Shown: positions 1 through 5,989, counted from the stretch's first letter. The stretch is 9,863 nt of DNA from CALMFQ01 sp964495595 (GCA_964495595.1 CAZBWH010000097.1:1-9863), one strand, 5' to 3'. Translations and numbers: made by a program. The notes: a model not told the origin generated them from the sequence alone.

Positions 1-37
1 ACAAACCCTTCTGAAACTGGATGGGATTGATCGACAT
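1..37 (-). CDS. Transposase of IS1595 type, N-terminal fragment cut by the window edge
   Basis: The minus strand has an ATG at 37-35 preceded by AGGAG with a 5-base spacer. It encodes MSINPIQFQKGL before the window ends. This opening matches my recollection of IS1595-family (ISPna2-like) DDE transposases, which start with a Met-x-x-Asn-x-x-Gln-Phe-Gln-x-Gly-Leu pattern ahead of a zinc-ribbon domain. Such enzymes cut and paste their own insertion sequence. Only 12 codons are visible, so neither the catalytic residues nor the intactness of the gene can be judged. The gene lies just beyond the tRNA-Pro/tRNA-Thr terminator, a plausible neutral landing site. The call rests on a short motif. Confidence 0.6.
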   Translation of the reverse strand, partial: MSINPIQFQKGL

Positions 38-42
38 CGCCA

Positions 43-118
43 CTCCTGATTACTGTTGTCTTCGCGGAAATTTAGCTCAAAATCGGTTTGCTGGCTGAGG
101 TAGGAACATAATCAGGAG
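43..118 (-). repeat. 10-bp inverted repeat whose inner arm holds the transposase ribosome-binding site
   Basis: On the minus strand CTCCTGATTA (118-109) is perfectly complementary to TAATCAGGAG (52-43), with a 56-base spacer. The second arm contains the AGGAG that serves the transposase ATG at 37. RNA that starts outside the element and includes both arms could fold and hide the ribosome site. Confidence 0.6.
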
Positions 119-123
119 AATTC

Positions 124-198
124 TTACACCCTCAAACTGCAGGGCGGGATTGACTGATTGGCTACCTGCACCAACACTTCGCTGTCACTGTGCCCCAT
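124..198 (-). CDS. 24-codon ORF of unknown function, possibly the start of a gene cut by the insertion sequence
   Basis: ATG at 198 (an in-frame ATG also at 201) follows AAGGAG (211-206) with a 7-base spacer, the best-spaced of three clustered ATGs. The ORF opens MGHSDSEVLVQVANQ and ends at TAA 124-126, close to where the insertion sequence may begin. A possible promoter lies at 250-277. I do not recognise the peptide. It may be the N-terminus of a gene disrupted by the element, a short native peptide, or chance. The good ribosome site is the main reason to list it. Confidence 0.25.
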   Translation of the reverse strand: MGHSDSEVLVQVANQSIPPCSLRV

Positions 199-223
199 CA
201 TTCATCTCCTTCAGCAAATAAAA

Positions 224-238
224 GTTGCCATTGGCAAC
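224..238. repeat. 15-bp palindrome, possible operator or weak hairpin
   Basis: GTTGCCA-T-TGGCAAC (plus strand) is perfectly symmetric around one central base. On the minus strand it falls just downstream of the possible -10 element at 250-255 and is followed by TTTTATTT. It could be a repressor site or a small terminator-like hairpin. No regulator is identified. Confidence 0.45.
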
Positions 239-249
239 CATGAAAGCAG

Positions 250-277
250 ATTAATGCCGGCATGGGCCGGCAGTCAA
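250..277 (-). promoter_or_regulatory. Possible sigma70 promoter with an 18-bp palindrome in its spacer
   Basis: On the minus strand TTGACT (277-272) and ATTAAT (255-250) are 16 bases apart and match the -35 and -10 consensus at 5/6 and 4/6 positions. The spacer is almost filled by the symmetric sequence TGCCGGC-ATGG-GCCGGCA (255-272), which would suit an operator. Expected start of transcription is near 243, ahead of the ORF at 198. Confidence 0.4.
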
Positions 278-296
278 CCTGCAGATCGATTTGGAA

Positions 297-327
297 TTTT
301 GCGGAACAGGTATGCTTTTGCGGAACA
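297..327. repeat. Two direct copies of a 12-bp sequence, 19-base period
   Basis: TTTTGCGGAACA occurs at 297-308 and again at 316-327, separated by 7 bases. No third copy sits at the same spacing on either side. The pair lies between the tRNA terminator and the possible promoter at 250-277, about 54-84 bases upstream of its expected start, where an activator pair could bind. It could also be a remnant of a mobile element. Confidence 0.55.
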
Positions 328-361
328 AATGAAACGGGCCTTACACCGCTGTAAGGCCCGT
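328..361 (-). terminator. Rho-independent terminator of the tRNA-Pro/tRNA-Thr unit
   Basis: ACGGGCCTTAC (334-344) and GTAAGGCCCGT (351-361) form a perfect 11-bp GC-rich stem with a 6-base loop. On the minus strand it begins 6 bases after the CCA of tRNA-Thr and is followed by TTCATTTG, a modest U-rich tail. Confidence 0.8.
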
Positions 362-367
362 CTGTAT

Positions 368-443
368 TGGTGCCGGCTATCGGATTCGAACTGATGACCC
401 CCTGATTACAAGTCAGGTGCTCTACCAACTGAGCTAAGCCGGC
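368..443 (-). tRNA. tRNA-Thr (anticodon TGT)
   Basis: The reverse complement folds as a 76-base tRNA: acceptor GCCGGCT pairs with AGCCGGC, D arm GCTCAGTTGGTAGAGC, anticodon stem CCTGA/TCAGG around CTTGTAA with anticodon TGT, T arm with GTTCGAATC, discriminator A, and an encoded CCA (370-368). It reads ACA and, by wobble, other ACN codons. It follows tRNA-Pro by 23 bases and shares its promoter and terminator. Confidence 0.96.
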
Positions 444-466
444 GAAAAACGGAGTAATGTATCTCT

Positions 467-545
<79 letters not shown>

Positions 546-556
546 GAGAGGAGCGC

Positions 557-584
557 ATTTTACCAATATTCTGGCGTTTCGCAA
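557..584 (-). promoter_or_regulatory. Promoter of the tRNA-Pro/tRNA-Thr unit
   Basis: On the minus strand TTGCGA (584-579) and TAAAAT (562-557) are separated by 16 bases and match the sigma70 consensus at 4/6 and 5/6. A GC-rich discriminator, GCGCTCC, follows, as is common at stringently controlled stable-RNA promoters. The expected start near 550 leaves a leader of only a few bases before the tRNA at 543. Confidence 0.7.
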
Positions 585-618
585 GCACCTTGTTGCACAA
601 TTTTCTGCAGGAGCAGTA

Positions 619-1011
619 CTACGCACGCAAGCCGTCGAGTATGTCCTGCAGTTGACTCCGGAGTGAACCCTGGGCGTTATTCGCGCAAGGCGATTCGTCC
701 GCATCGACCGCTGCGCCCTTCCCCAAGTCCGGCGCCTCAGATTCCAAGCGATGGCGTGCACCCGTAATGGTGAACCCTTCGTCGTAAAGCAATGCACGAA
801 TCTTGCGGATCAACAGCACTTCATGATGCTGATAATAGCGTCGATTACCCCGGCGCTTGACGGGCCTCAGCTGAGTGAATTCCTGCTCCCAATACCGCAA
901 TACGTGAGGCTTCACCCCGCACAGCTCGCTGACCTCCCCAATGGTGAAGTAGCGCTTGGCGGGGATTGCGGGCAACTCAGTTATCTGACTGCTTGTCTGC
1001 ATAGTGTTCAT
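619..1011 (-). CDS. MerR-family transcriptional regulator, downstream partner of ihfA
   Basis: The 130-residue protein carries a MerR-type winged helix-turn-helix at about residues 20-91. YFTIGEVSELCGVKPHVLRY is the recognition helix region, RRGNRRYY is the wing, and a second helical pair runs to GARHRLE. The tail is short (about 40 residues) with no metal-binding cysteine cluster (one Cys only), so it is not a metal sensor of the MerR/CueR type. MerR-like genes behind ihfA are frequent in proteobacteria and their role is poorly defined. The ATG at 1011 lies inside ihfA (35-base overlap, different frame), so translation is probably coupled; ATG 1002 is an in-frame alternative. No strong Shine-Dalgarno is seen for either. 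Confidence 0.85.
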   Translation of the reverse strand: MNTMQTSSQITELPAIPAKRYFTIGEVSELCGVKPHVLRYWEQEFTQLRPVKRRGNRRYYQHHEVLLIRKIRALLYDEGFTITGARHRLESEAPDLGKGAAVDADESPCANNAQGSLRSQLQDILDGLRA

Positions 1012-1285
1012 CTACCATGCCTTTCAGTTTCTGGCTGGCGTGGAATGTCACCACGCGACGGGCGCAAATCGGAATTTCCTCGCCGGTTTTCGGATTGCGC
1101 CCCGGGCGCTGCGGCTTGTCGCGCAGCTGGAAATTACCGAATCCAGATAATTTGACCGTATCTCCGGCCTCCAAGGAGGTACGAATTTCTTCGAAGAAGG
1201 ATTCGACCATATCTTTTGCTTCGCGCTTGTTAAGCCCTACTTTTTCGAACAGCAGATCTGCCAGTTCGGCTTTCGTCAAAGTCAT
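977..1285 (-). CDS. ihfA: Integration host factor subunit alpha
   Basis: This 102-residue protein is one half of the IHF heterodimer, which bends DNA sharply for transcription, recombination and nucleoid structure. The family signature is intact: KLSGFGNF at 45-52 and RPGRNPKTGEEIPI at 60-73, where Pro65 is the residue that intercalates into the minor groove, then ARRVVTF at 75-81. Length is close to the E. coli protein. The ATG at 1285 follows GGGAG, which overlaps the pheT stop codon (TAGGGAG), with a 9-base gap between the genes. The position behind pheT is the classic pheST-ihfA arrangement. The IHF beta partner is not in the window. Confidence 0.97.
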   Translation of the reverse strand: MTLTKAELADLLFEKVGLNKREAKDMVESFFEEIRTSLEAGDTVKLSGFGNFQLRDKPQRPGRNPKTGEEIPICARRVVTFHASQKLKGMVDEHYADKQSDN

Positions 1286-1294
1286 TGTTACTCC

Positions 1295-3655
1295 CTAGAT
1301 TCTTAATTTTGCACCGTGGCGCTGATCCAGCACGGCCACCAAGTGCGACACAGCAGCCTCGACTTCTTCATCGGTCAGGGTCTTCTGCATGTCCTGCAAC
1401 TCAATCCTGAATGCAAGGCTCTTCTTGCCTTCATCGACGCCTTTGCCTCGGTACACGTCAAAAACCGCTATCTCGCTGATTATACTTGGTTTTTCATGCA
1501 CGAGCGAGTCCAGCAGCATTTGCACTGGTATAGACTCGTCGACCACCACGGCAATATCGCGGCGCACCGGCTGGAATTTCGACTGCGTTGCTGCTTGCAA
1601 CAACGGACGATTGAGCACGGCAGCCAGGTCCAGTTCTGCCATGATCGGCGCGCCGGGCAAACCATATTGTTGCAGCAGGCGCGGATGCAGTTCCCCCATG
1701 ACGCCAATCTGGCGGCCGTCCAGTGTGATCGCCGCGCTGCGGCCGGGATGCATGGCAGGATGTTCGACGCGGGCGAAATGCAATGAACGCCCAACAAACA
1801 AAGCCTCGACATCGGCCTTGAGATCGAAGAAATCGATTCTGCGCGATGCCTGACCCCATTGTTCCGGGGCAACATCGCCGTATGCCAGCAAGGCTATCTG
1901 CTCAGGCTGTTCGAAACCAGCCGTCGCACGCTTGAAAACCCGACCGATTTCGAACAGCCGTACACGCTCGTGCCGGCGATTCAGATTATGCTGCAGATTT
2001 GCCAGCAGGCCGCCAAGCAACGACGAGCGCATCACCGACATCTGGCTGGCAATCGGGTTTTGCAGGCGAATTGGATCGGCATTGCCGGCGATGTCTCGTT
2101 CCCACGACTGGTCCACAAACGCATAATTGATCACCTGCTGAAAATCGCGTGCCAGCAGTTGCTGCATCAGCAACGGTAGCGATTGCCGGGTACCCGGAAG
2201 CGGCAGGATAGTCGTTCTGGCGGCTGGCGCCCGCACCGGCACATTATCGTAACCGTACAGGCGGGCAATCTCTTCGATCAAATCTGCTTCGATCTCAATA
2301 TCGAAACGATATGACGGCGGCTGCACATGAATGGCATCGACGTCGACGGTGCAAGCCATGCCCAGGCTGCGCAACATGCCCAACACCGTCGCCTGTGGAA
2401 TTTCAACGCCAATGACCCGCTGAACCCGGCTGCAACGCAATGTCACCGCTGGCCGTTCCGGCAGTGTTGCCACCGCTTCGCAAACAGGACCTGGCTGACC
2501 ACCACAAATTTCCAGCACAAGGCTGGTTGCCCGCTCGAGCGCTTCACGAGTAGCAGCAAAGTCGACCCCGCGTTCAAATCGATACGAGGAATCGGAACCG
2601 AACCCCAAACGGCGCGATTTGCCGGCAATCACCGACGGCGTGAAAAACGCACTTTCAAGCAGCAGGTCACGGGTTGTCTCTCCTACTGCGCTGACGAGCC
2701 CCCCCATGACACCGGCGAGCGCCAGCGGGCCATCGCTATCGGAGATAATCAGCATATCGTCCTGCAGCTCGACGTTTTTTTCGTTCAGCAGCGTCAATTG
2801 CTCACCCTGGCGGGCAAAACGCACCTCCACCCCGCCTTTGACCCTCGCCAGATCGAAGGCATGCATCGGCTGCCCCAGTTCCAGCAAAACGTAATTGGTA
2901 ATATCCACCAGTGCAGAAATGCTGCGAATGCCGCTGCGCTCAAGCCGGCGCACCATCCATTCCGGGGTTGTCGCGGCGTAATTCACATTGCGTACGATGC
3001 GACCGCAATAACGTGGGCACGCCTCCGGTGCCTGCAGCGAGATGGCAACCCGATCGTCGATTGTCGGAGCAACCGCGTCGACCACCGGCAATTGCAATGA
3101 GCAACCTGTAAGCGCTGCGACTTCACGCGCCAAGCCCTTAAGCGACAGGCAATCGGCACGGTTCGGCGTCAATTTCAGAGTCAGCAACTGATCGTCGAGC
3201 TGCAGATAATCGCGCAATGCGGCACCCACCGGCGCATCGGCCGGCAATACCAGCAAACCGCCCGACTCTTCCGCCAGCCCCAGCTCTTTGGCCGAACACA
3301 ACATGCCGGAAGATTCAACGCCGCGCACCTTGGCCTGACGAATCTTGAAATCGCACGGCAACTCGGCACCAACTACCGCACAAGGCACCTTCAGGCCTGC
3401 CGCAACATTCGGCGCACCACAGACGATCTGCAGCGGTTCGGCTGCGCCGATACTGACCTGGCAGACATTGAGGCGATCAGCGTTTTCATGGCGCTGGACC
3501 GTCAGCACTTCGGCAACCACCACCGACGTAAACGCCGGCGCAGCCGGCTCCATTTCTTCAACTTCCAGCCCGGCCATGGTCAACAAATGCGCCAGTTGCC
3601 CGCTGTCGAGCGACGGATTAACCAGGCTACGCAGCCACTGTTCGGAAAACTTCAT
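1295..3655 (-). CDS. pheT: Phenylalanine--tRNA ligase beta subunit
   Basis: PheT pairs with PheS in the (alpha-beta)2 synthetase that charges tRNA-Phe; the beta subunit binds tRNA and edits Tyr-tRNA-Phe. The 786 residues match the family length. Domains in order: an N-terminal start MKFSEQWLRSLVNP, a tRNA-binding OB fold at about 39-150 (VVVAEVLTVQRHENADRLNVC and GMLCSAKELGL), a B3/B4 editing domain at about 210-370 (DITNYVLLELGQPMHAFD), a B5 domain at about 400-470 ending near ADLIEEIARLYGYDNV, the catalytic-like core, and a C-terminal FDX-ACB domain at about 690-785 (KFQPVRRDIAVVVDE). The ATG at 3655 has AGGA seven bases upstream. It lies 27 bases after pheS and 9 before ihfA, so the three are one transcription unit. 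No break is seen. Confidence 0.97.
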   Translation of the reverse strand: MKFSEQWLRSLVNPSLDSGQLAHLLTMAGLEVEEMEPAAPAFTSVVVAEVLTVQRHENADRLNVCQVSIGAAEPLQIVCGAPNVAAGLKVPCAVVGAELPCDFKIRQAKVRGVESSGMLCSAKELGLAEESGGLLVLPADAPVGAALRDYLQLDDQLLTLKLTPNRADCLSLKGLAREVAALTGCSLQLPVVDAVAPTIDDRVAISLQAPEACPRYCGRIVRNVNYAATTPEWMVRRLERSGIRSISALVDITNYVLLELGQPMHAFDLARVKGGVEVRFARQGEQLTLLNEKNVELQDDMLIISDSDGPLALAGVMGGLVSAVGETTRDLLLESAFFTPSVIAGKSRRLGFGSDSSYRFERGVDFAATREALERATSLVLEICGGQPGPVCEAVATLPERPAVTLRCSRVQRVIGVEIPQATVLGMLRSLGMACTVDVDAIHVQPPSYRFDIEIEADLIEEIARLYGYDNVPVRAPAARTTILPLPGTRQSLPLLMQQLLARDFQQVINYAFVDQSWERDIAGNADPIRLQNPIASQMSVMRSSLLGGLLANLQHNLNRRHERVRLFEIGRVFKRATAGFEQPEQIALLAYGDVAPEQWGQASRRIDFFDLKADVEALFVGRSLHFARVEHPAMHPGRSAAITLDGRQIGVMGELHPRLLQQYGLPGAPIMAELDLAAVLNRPLLQAATQSKFQPVRRDIAVVVDESIPVQMLLDSLVHEKPSIISEIAVFDVYRGKGVDEGKKSLAFRIELQDMQKTLTDEEVEAAVSHLVAVLDQRHGAKLRI

Positions 3656-3682
3656 GTTCTGATCCTGTTTCGCGGCAAGGAA

Positions 3683-4666
3683 TTAACGGAATTGGCCCAA
3701 AAATGCCAAATCGTTCTCGAAAAACTGGCGCAAATCGTTGACGCCGTAATACAACATCGCGAAACGATCCAAGCCGATGCCAAAAGCAAAGCCGGTGTAT
3801 TGCTCGCTATCGATGCCGACATTTTTCAGCACATTGGGATGAACCATGCCGCAGCCGCCCACCTCCAGCCAGCCACGGGTACCGAGCACATCGATCTCTG
3901 CCGACGGCTCGGTAAACGGGAAGAACGAAGGACGGAAACGTACCTGCAGATCGTCACGCTCGAAAAAGCGCCGCAGGAAATCGACGATCACCGCTTTCAG
4001 ATCGGCAAAACTCACGCCCTCATCCACCCACAAACCTTCCATCTGGTGGAACATCGGCGAATGCGTAGCATCGGAATCGACACGATAGACACGCCCCGGC
4101 GCAATGATCTTGATCGGTGCGGGATTGTTGAGCATGTAACGAATCTGGATCGGCGAAGTGTGGGTACGCAATACGTCGCCATTCTCGACATAGAAGGTAT
4201 CCTGCATCGCCCGCGCCGGGTGATCCTTGGGAATATTCAACGCCTCGAAATTGTGGAAATCGGTTTCGATTTCCGGGCCATCGGCCACGGCAAAGCCCAG
4301 CGAGCGGAACAAGCCTTCGATACGTTGTTGCGTCAGCGTTACCGGATGCAAGCCTGCAGCGGAGATGCCGCGCCCCGGCAAAGTTACATCCAGCGCTTCT
4401 GCCGCCAGCTGCCTGACCAGCAACGCAGCGGCCAGTTGCTCGCGTTTGTCGTTCAATGCGCTCTCGAACTGCTGCTTGGCCTGATTGATGACAGCTCCGG
4501 CAGCCCGCTTTTCCTCCGCCGGCAATTTGCCAAGCTGTTTCAGTTGTTCAGTGATCTCGCCGCTTTTGCCGAGATACTTGGCTTTAATCTGCTCCAGCTC
4601 GACCTGATCCGTCACGTTTTGCAGCGCGGCGAGGCCTCGCTCGAGAATGGCATTTACTTCATGCAT
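3683..4666 (-). CDS. pheS: Phenylalanine--tRNA ligase alpha subunit
   Basis: PheS is the catalytic subunit that activates phenylalanine with ATP and loads it on tRNA-Phe. The 327 residues equal the E. coli length. An N-terminal coiled coil (about 1-90) contacts tRNA. The class II core has motif 1 around GLHPVT (105-110), motif 2 around YRVDSDATHSPMFHQMEGL (194-212) and motif 3 GFAFGIGLDRFAML (292-305, with Arg301). The Phe pocket shows RPSFFPFTEPSAE (245-257) and the usual Ala294. The ATG at 4666 fits homologue N-termini, but the leader just before it (CGGGCCATACC) has no clear Shine-Dalgarno. A terminator separates it from rplT, so pheS may start its own unit; I found no convincing promoter. 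Confidence 0.97.
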   Translation of the reverse strand: MHEVNAILERGLAALQNVTDQVELEQIKAKYLGKSGEITEQLKQLGKLPAEEKRAAGAVINQAKQQFESALNDKREQLAAALLVRQLAAEALDVTLPGRGISAAGLHPVTLTQQRIEGLFRSLGFAVADGPEIETDFHNFEALNIPKDHPARAMQDTFYVENGDVLRTHTSPIQIRYMLNNPAPIKIIAPGRVYRVDSDATHSPMFHQMEGLWVDEGVSFADLKAVIVDFLRRFFERDDLQVRFRPSFFPFTEPSAEIDVLGTRGWLEVGGCGMVHPNVLKNVGIDSEQYTGFAFGIGLDRFAMLYYGVNDLRQFFENDLAFLGQFR

Positions 4667-4692
4667 GGTATGGCCCGATACTTGGGTGATGA

Positions 4693-4732
4693 CCGCGGCA
4701 CAAGCGTTTGAATCAAAATCAAAAAGCCGCGG
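4693..4732 (-). repeat. 7-bp GC-only inverted repeat in the pheS leader
   Basis: CCGCGGC (4693-4699) and GCCGCGG (4726-4732), plus strand, are complementary with a 26-base AT-rich spacer. In the pheS transcript they would close a large loop ending about 27 bases before the ATG. No U-run follows on the minus strand, so it is not a terminator. Each arm is itself nearly palindromic, so a protein site is also possible. Confidence 0.4.
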
Positions 4733-4761
4733 GAAATTGAATTCTGCCGAATAATCCGGAC

Positions 4762-4792
4762 AAAAAAAAGGAGGCTTGAGGCCTCCTTTTTT
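4762..4792 (-). terminator. Strong rho-independent terminator after rplT
   Basis: The plus strand reads A8-GGAGGC-TTGAG-GCCTCC-T6. On the minus strand this gives a GGAGGC/GCCTCC stem extended by A:U pairs (4764-4775 with 4781-4792), a 5-base loop, and a run of eight U (4769-4762). It lies 12 bases after the rplT stop. The symmetric A/T flanks mean it could also stop plus-strand transcription. Confidence 0.92.
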
Positions 4793-4804
4793 CCTTACAA
4801 CAGC

Positions 4805-5164
4805 TTAAGCAGCGAGGCCAGCTTTAGCTTGCTCAACGATCTGAGCAAAGGCGGGCTTGTCAAACACTGCCAGATCAGCCAGAACCTTGCGATCGATTTC
4901 GATCGCCGCCTTTTTCAGGCCGTTCATGAATACGCTGTAAGTCAGACCACATTCACGTGCAGCAGCATTGATACGCACAATCCACAGCGAACGGAATTGA
5001 CGCTTACGCTGACGACGGTCACGGTAGGCATATTGACCCGCCTTCATTACCGCCTGTTTGGCGATACGATAGACATTCTTGCGACGACCGCGGTAACCCT
5101 TGGCGAGAGCGAGAACTTTCTTGTGGCGCGCGCGCGCCGTTACACCGCGTTTAACTCGTGGCAT
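4805..5164 (-). CDS. rplT: 50S ribosomal protein L20
   Basis: L20 binds 23S rRNA early in assembly of the large subunit and, in E. coli and Bacillus, also represses translation of its own operon. The 119-residue sequence begins MPRVKRGVTARARHKKVL and continues through AKGYRGRRKNVYRIAKQAV and YAYRDRRQRKRQFRSLWI, all family hallmarks, at the usual length. The ATG at 5164 is preceded by AAAGGAG, which overlaps the rpmI stop codon (TAAAGGAG), with an 11-base gap, so translation is probably coupled to rpmI. A strong terminator follows. Confidence 0.98.
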   Translation of the reverse strand: MPRVKRGVTARARHKKVLALAKGYRGRRKNVYRIAKQAVMKAGQYAYRDRRQRKRQFRSLWIVRINAAARECGLTYSVFMNGLKKAAIEIDRKVLADLAVFDKPAFAQIVEQAKAGLAA

Positions 5165-5175
5165 GTTTTACTCCT

Positions 5176-5373
5176 TTAAGCGTAAGGCAACATTGCGCGA
5201 ACGGATGCTTCGTTCGTGCTGTGAACCATGGCAGTACCACGAAGTTGACGTTTATTCTTCGTAGTTTTCTTGGTCAGAATGTGACGCTTGAACGCCATGC
5301 TACGCTTAAAGCCGCCACCGCCAAGCGCTTTCAAACGCTTAGCTGCGCCGCTTTTGGTCTTCATCTTCGGCAT
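5176..5373 (-). CDS. rpmI: 50S ribosomal protein L35
   Basis: The 65-residue basic protein begins MPKMKTKSGAAKRLKALGGG and holds the usual GGFKRSMAFKRHILTKKTTKNKRQLRG core. L35 is a small component of the large ribosomal subunit. I chose ATG 5373 over the longer open frame upstream (to 5490) because L35 proteins start MPKMKT and the ATG has GGAG six bases ahead. In E. coli L20 shuts off translation from this gene onward. The 97-base infC-rpmI gap here can fold over the ribosome site, which fits similar control. Confidence 0.97.
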   Translation of the reverse strand: MPKMKTKSGAAKRLKALGGGGFKRSMAFKRHILTKKTTKNKRQLRGTAMVHSTNEASVRAMLPYA

Positions 5374-5470
5374 AATGCTCTCCTTATCAACGGCAGGAGG
5401 TGGCCGGGAACCCGACACTTGAAACCCCACTACCCCACTTTCCAGCCACCGCTTTCGCGTCGGCCCGAAA
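5374..5470 (-). promoter_or_regulatory. Structured infC-rpmI leader, candidate L20 translational operator
   Basis: Two helices can form in the mRNA. GGTGGCTGG (5450-5442) pairs with CCGGCCACC (5407-5399), nine pairs with one G-U, closing a 34-base loop that holds a GTGGGGTA/GTGGGGTT repeat. Immediately after it, CTCCT (5399-5395) can pair with the AGGAG (5384-5380) of the rpmI Shine-Dalgarno across a 10-base loop. The two helices abut and share base 5399, so they would stack or compete. A leader that covers the rpmI start is what L20 autoregulation would need, but this is inferred from structure and context only. Confidence 0.45.
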
Positions 5471-5989
5471 TCATTTTTTCTTCGGTGCAATCACCATGAT
5501 CATCTGGCGGCCTTCCATCTTCGGGAACTGCTCAACCGTCCCGACTTCAGCCAGATCGGCTTCTACGCGTTTCAGCAACGCAACGCCGAATTCCTGATGC
5601 GCCAGTTCACGGCCACGAAAACGCAACGTGATCTTGGCCTTGTCACCTTCCTGCAAGAATCGCAGCAGACTACGCAGCTTGACCTGGTAGTCGCCCTCGT
5701 CAGTTCCGGGGCGGAATTTGATTTCCTTAACCTGGATCTGCTTTTGCTTAAGCTTGGCTTCGTGACGTTTTTTGCTTTCGTGATACTTGAACTTGCCGTA
5801 ATCCATGATACGGCAAACCGGCGGAACCGCCTGCGGAGCAATCTCGACCAGATCAACCTCAGCGTCCTCAGCCATTTCGAGCGCTTTGTTCAGCGCCACG
5901 ATTCCAAGTTGTTCACCTTCTTGTCCTACCAAACGAACCTCTGGCACCGTGATTTCGCCATTGATCCGTGGTTCGCGCTCCTGAGCTAT
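5471..5989 (-). CDS. infC: Translation initiation factor IF-3, with an AUA start codon
   Basis: IF-3 binds the 30S subunit, keeps it apart from 50S and proofreads the start codon. Reading from ATA 5989-5987 gives 172 residues: initiator, then AQEREPRINGEITVPEVRL, continuing into IF3-N (to about 75, VCRIMDYGKFKYHE) and IF3-C (KEIKFRPGTDEGDYQVK to the end, MIMVIAPKKK). The family length is 170-180, and the AQERE-x-RIN-x-EI opening is part of the conserved domain, so the later GTG at 5947 would cut off essential sequence. GGAGAG (6001-5996) stands six bases before the ATA, and no ATG/GTG/TTG fits. Use of a codon IF-3 discriminates against is the family's autoregulatory device (AUU in E. coli). 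It lies 41 bases after thrS. Confidence 0.93.
   Translation of the reverse strand: MAQEREPRINGEITVPEVRLVGQEGEQLGIVALNKALEMAEDAEVDLVEIAPQAVPPVCRIMDYGKFKYHESKKRHEAKLKQKQIQVKEIKFRPGTDEGDYQVKLRSLLRFLQEGDKAKITLRFRGRELAHQEFGVALLKRVEADLAEVGTVEQFPKMEGRQMIMVIAPKKK

Larger units (their letters stand above)
1..130 (-). mobile_element. Edge of a probable IS1595-family insertion sequence
   Basis: This is inferred from the transposase start at 37 and the roughly 90-base non-coding leader before it, a usual layout for the left end of an insertion sequence. The outer boundary is not resolved: I place it loosely around 118-145, and neither the terminal inverted repeat nor the target duplication can be confirmed because the other end is outside the window. 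A 10-bp inverted repeat (43-52 and 109-118) lies inside this leader. Confidence 0.4.
1..367. other. Accessory stretch without a recognised native gene
   Basis: Between the window start and tRNA-Thr I see only the transposase fragment (1-37), its leader, one 24-codon ORF (124-198), a possible promoter with palindromes (224-277), a 12-bp direct repeat (297-327) and the tRNA terminator (328-361). Longer open frames crossing this stretch run through the tRNA genes or lack ribosome sites, so I do not call them. This is the only part of the window that looks variable between strains. Confidence 0.6.

Noticed and set aside
601..618. CTGC-TCCT-GCAG after the MerR gene as a terminator
   Set aside because: The stem has only four pairs and the following AAAATTG is not a U-tract on the minus strand.
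3488..4711. A 407-codon open frame on the plus strand opposite pheS and the start of pheT
   Set aside because: It is a shadow of two conserved synthetase genes with no ribosome site and no family resemblance.
4693..4732. CCGCGGC/GCCGCGG in the pheS leader as a terminator
   Set aside because: No U-run follows on the minus strand and the loop is 26 bases; kept only as an inverted repeat.
5945..5947. GTG at 5947 as the infC start
   Set aside because: It would drop the conserved AQEREPRINGEI segment and has no Shine-Dalgarno in the right place.
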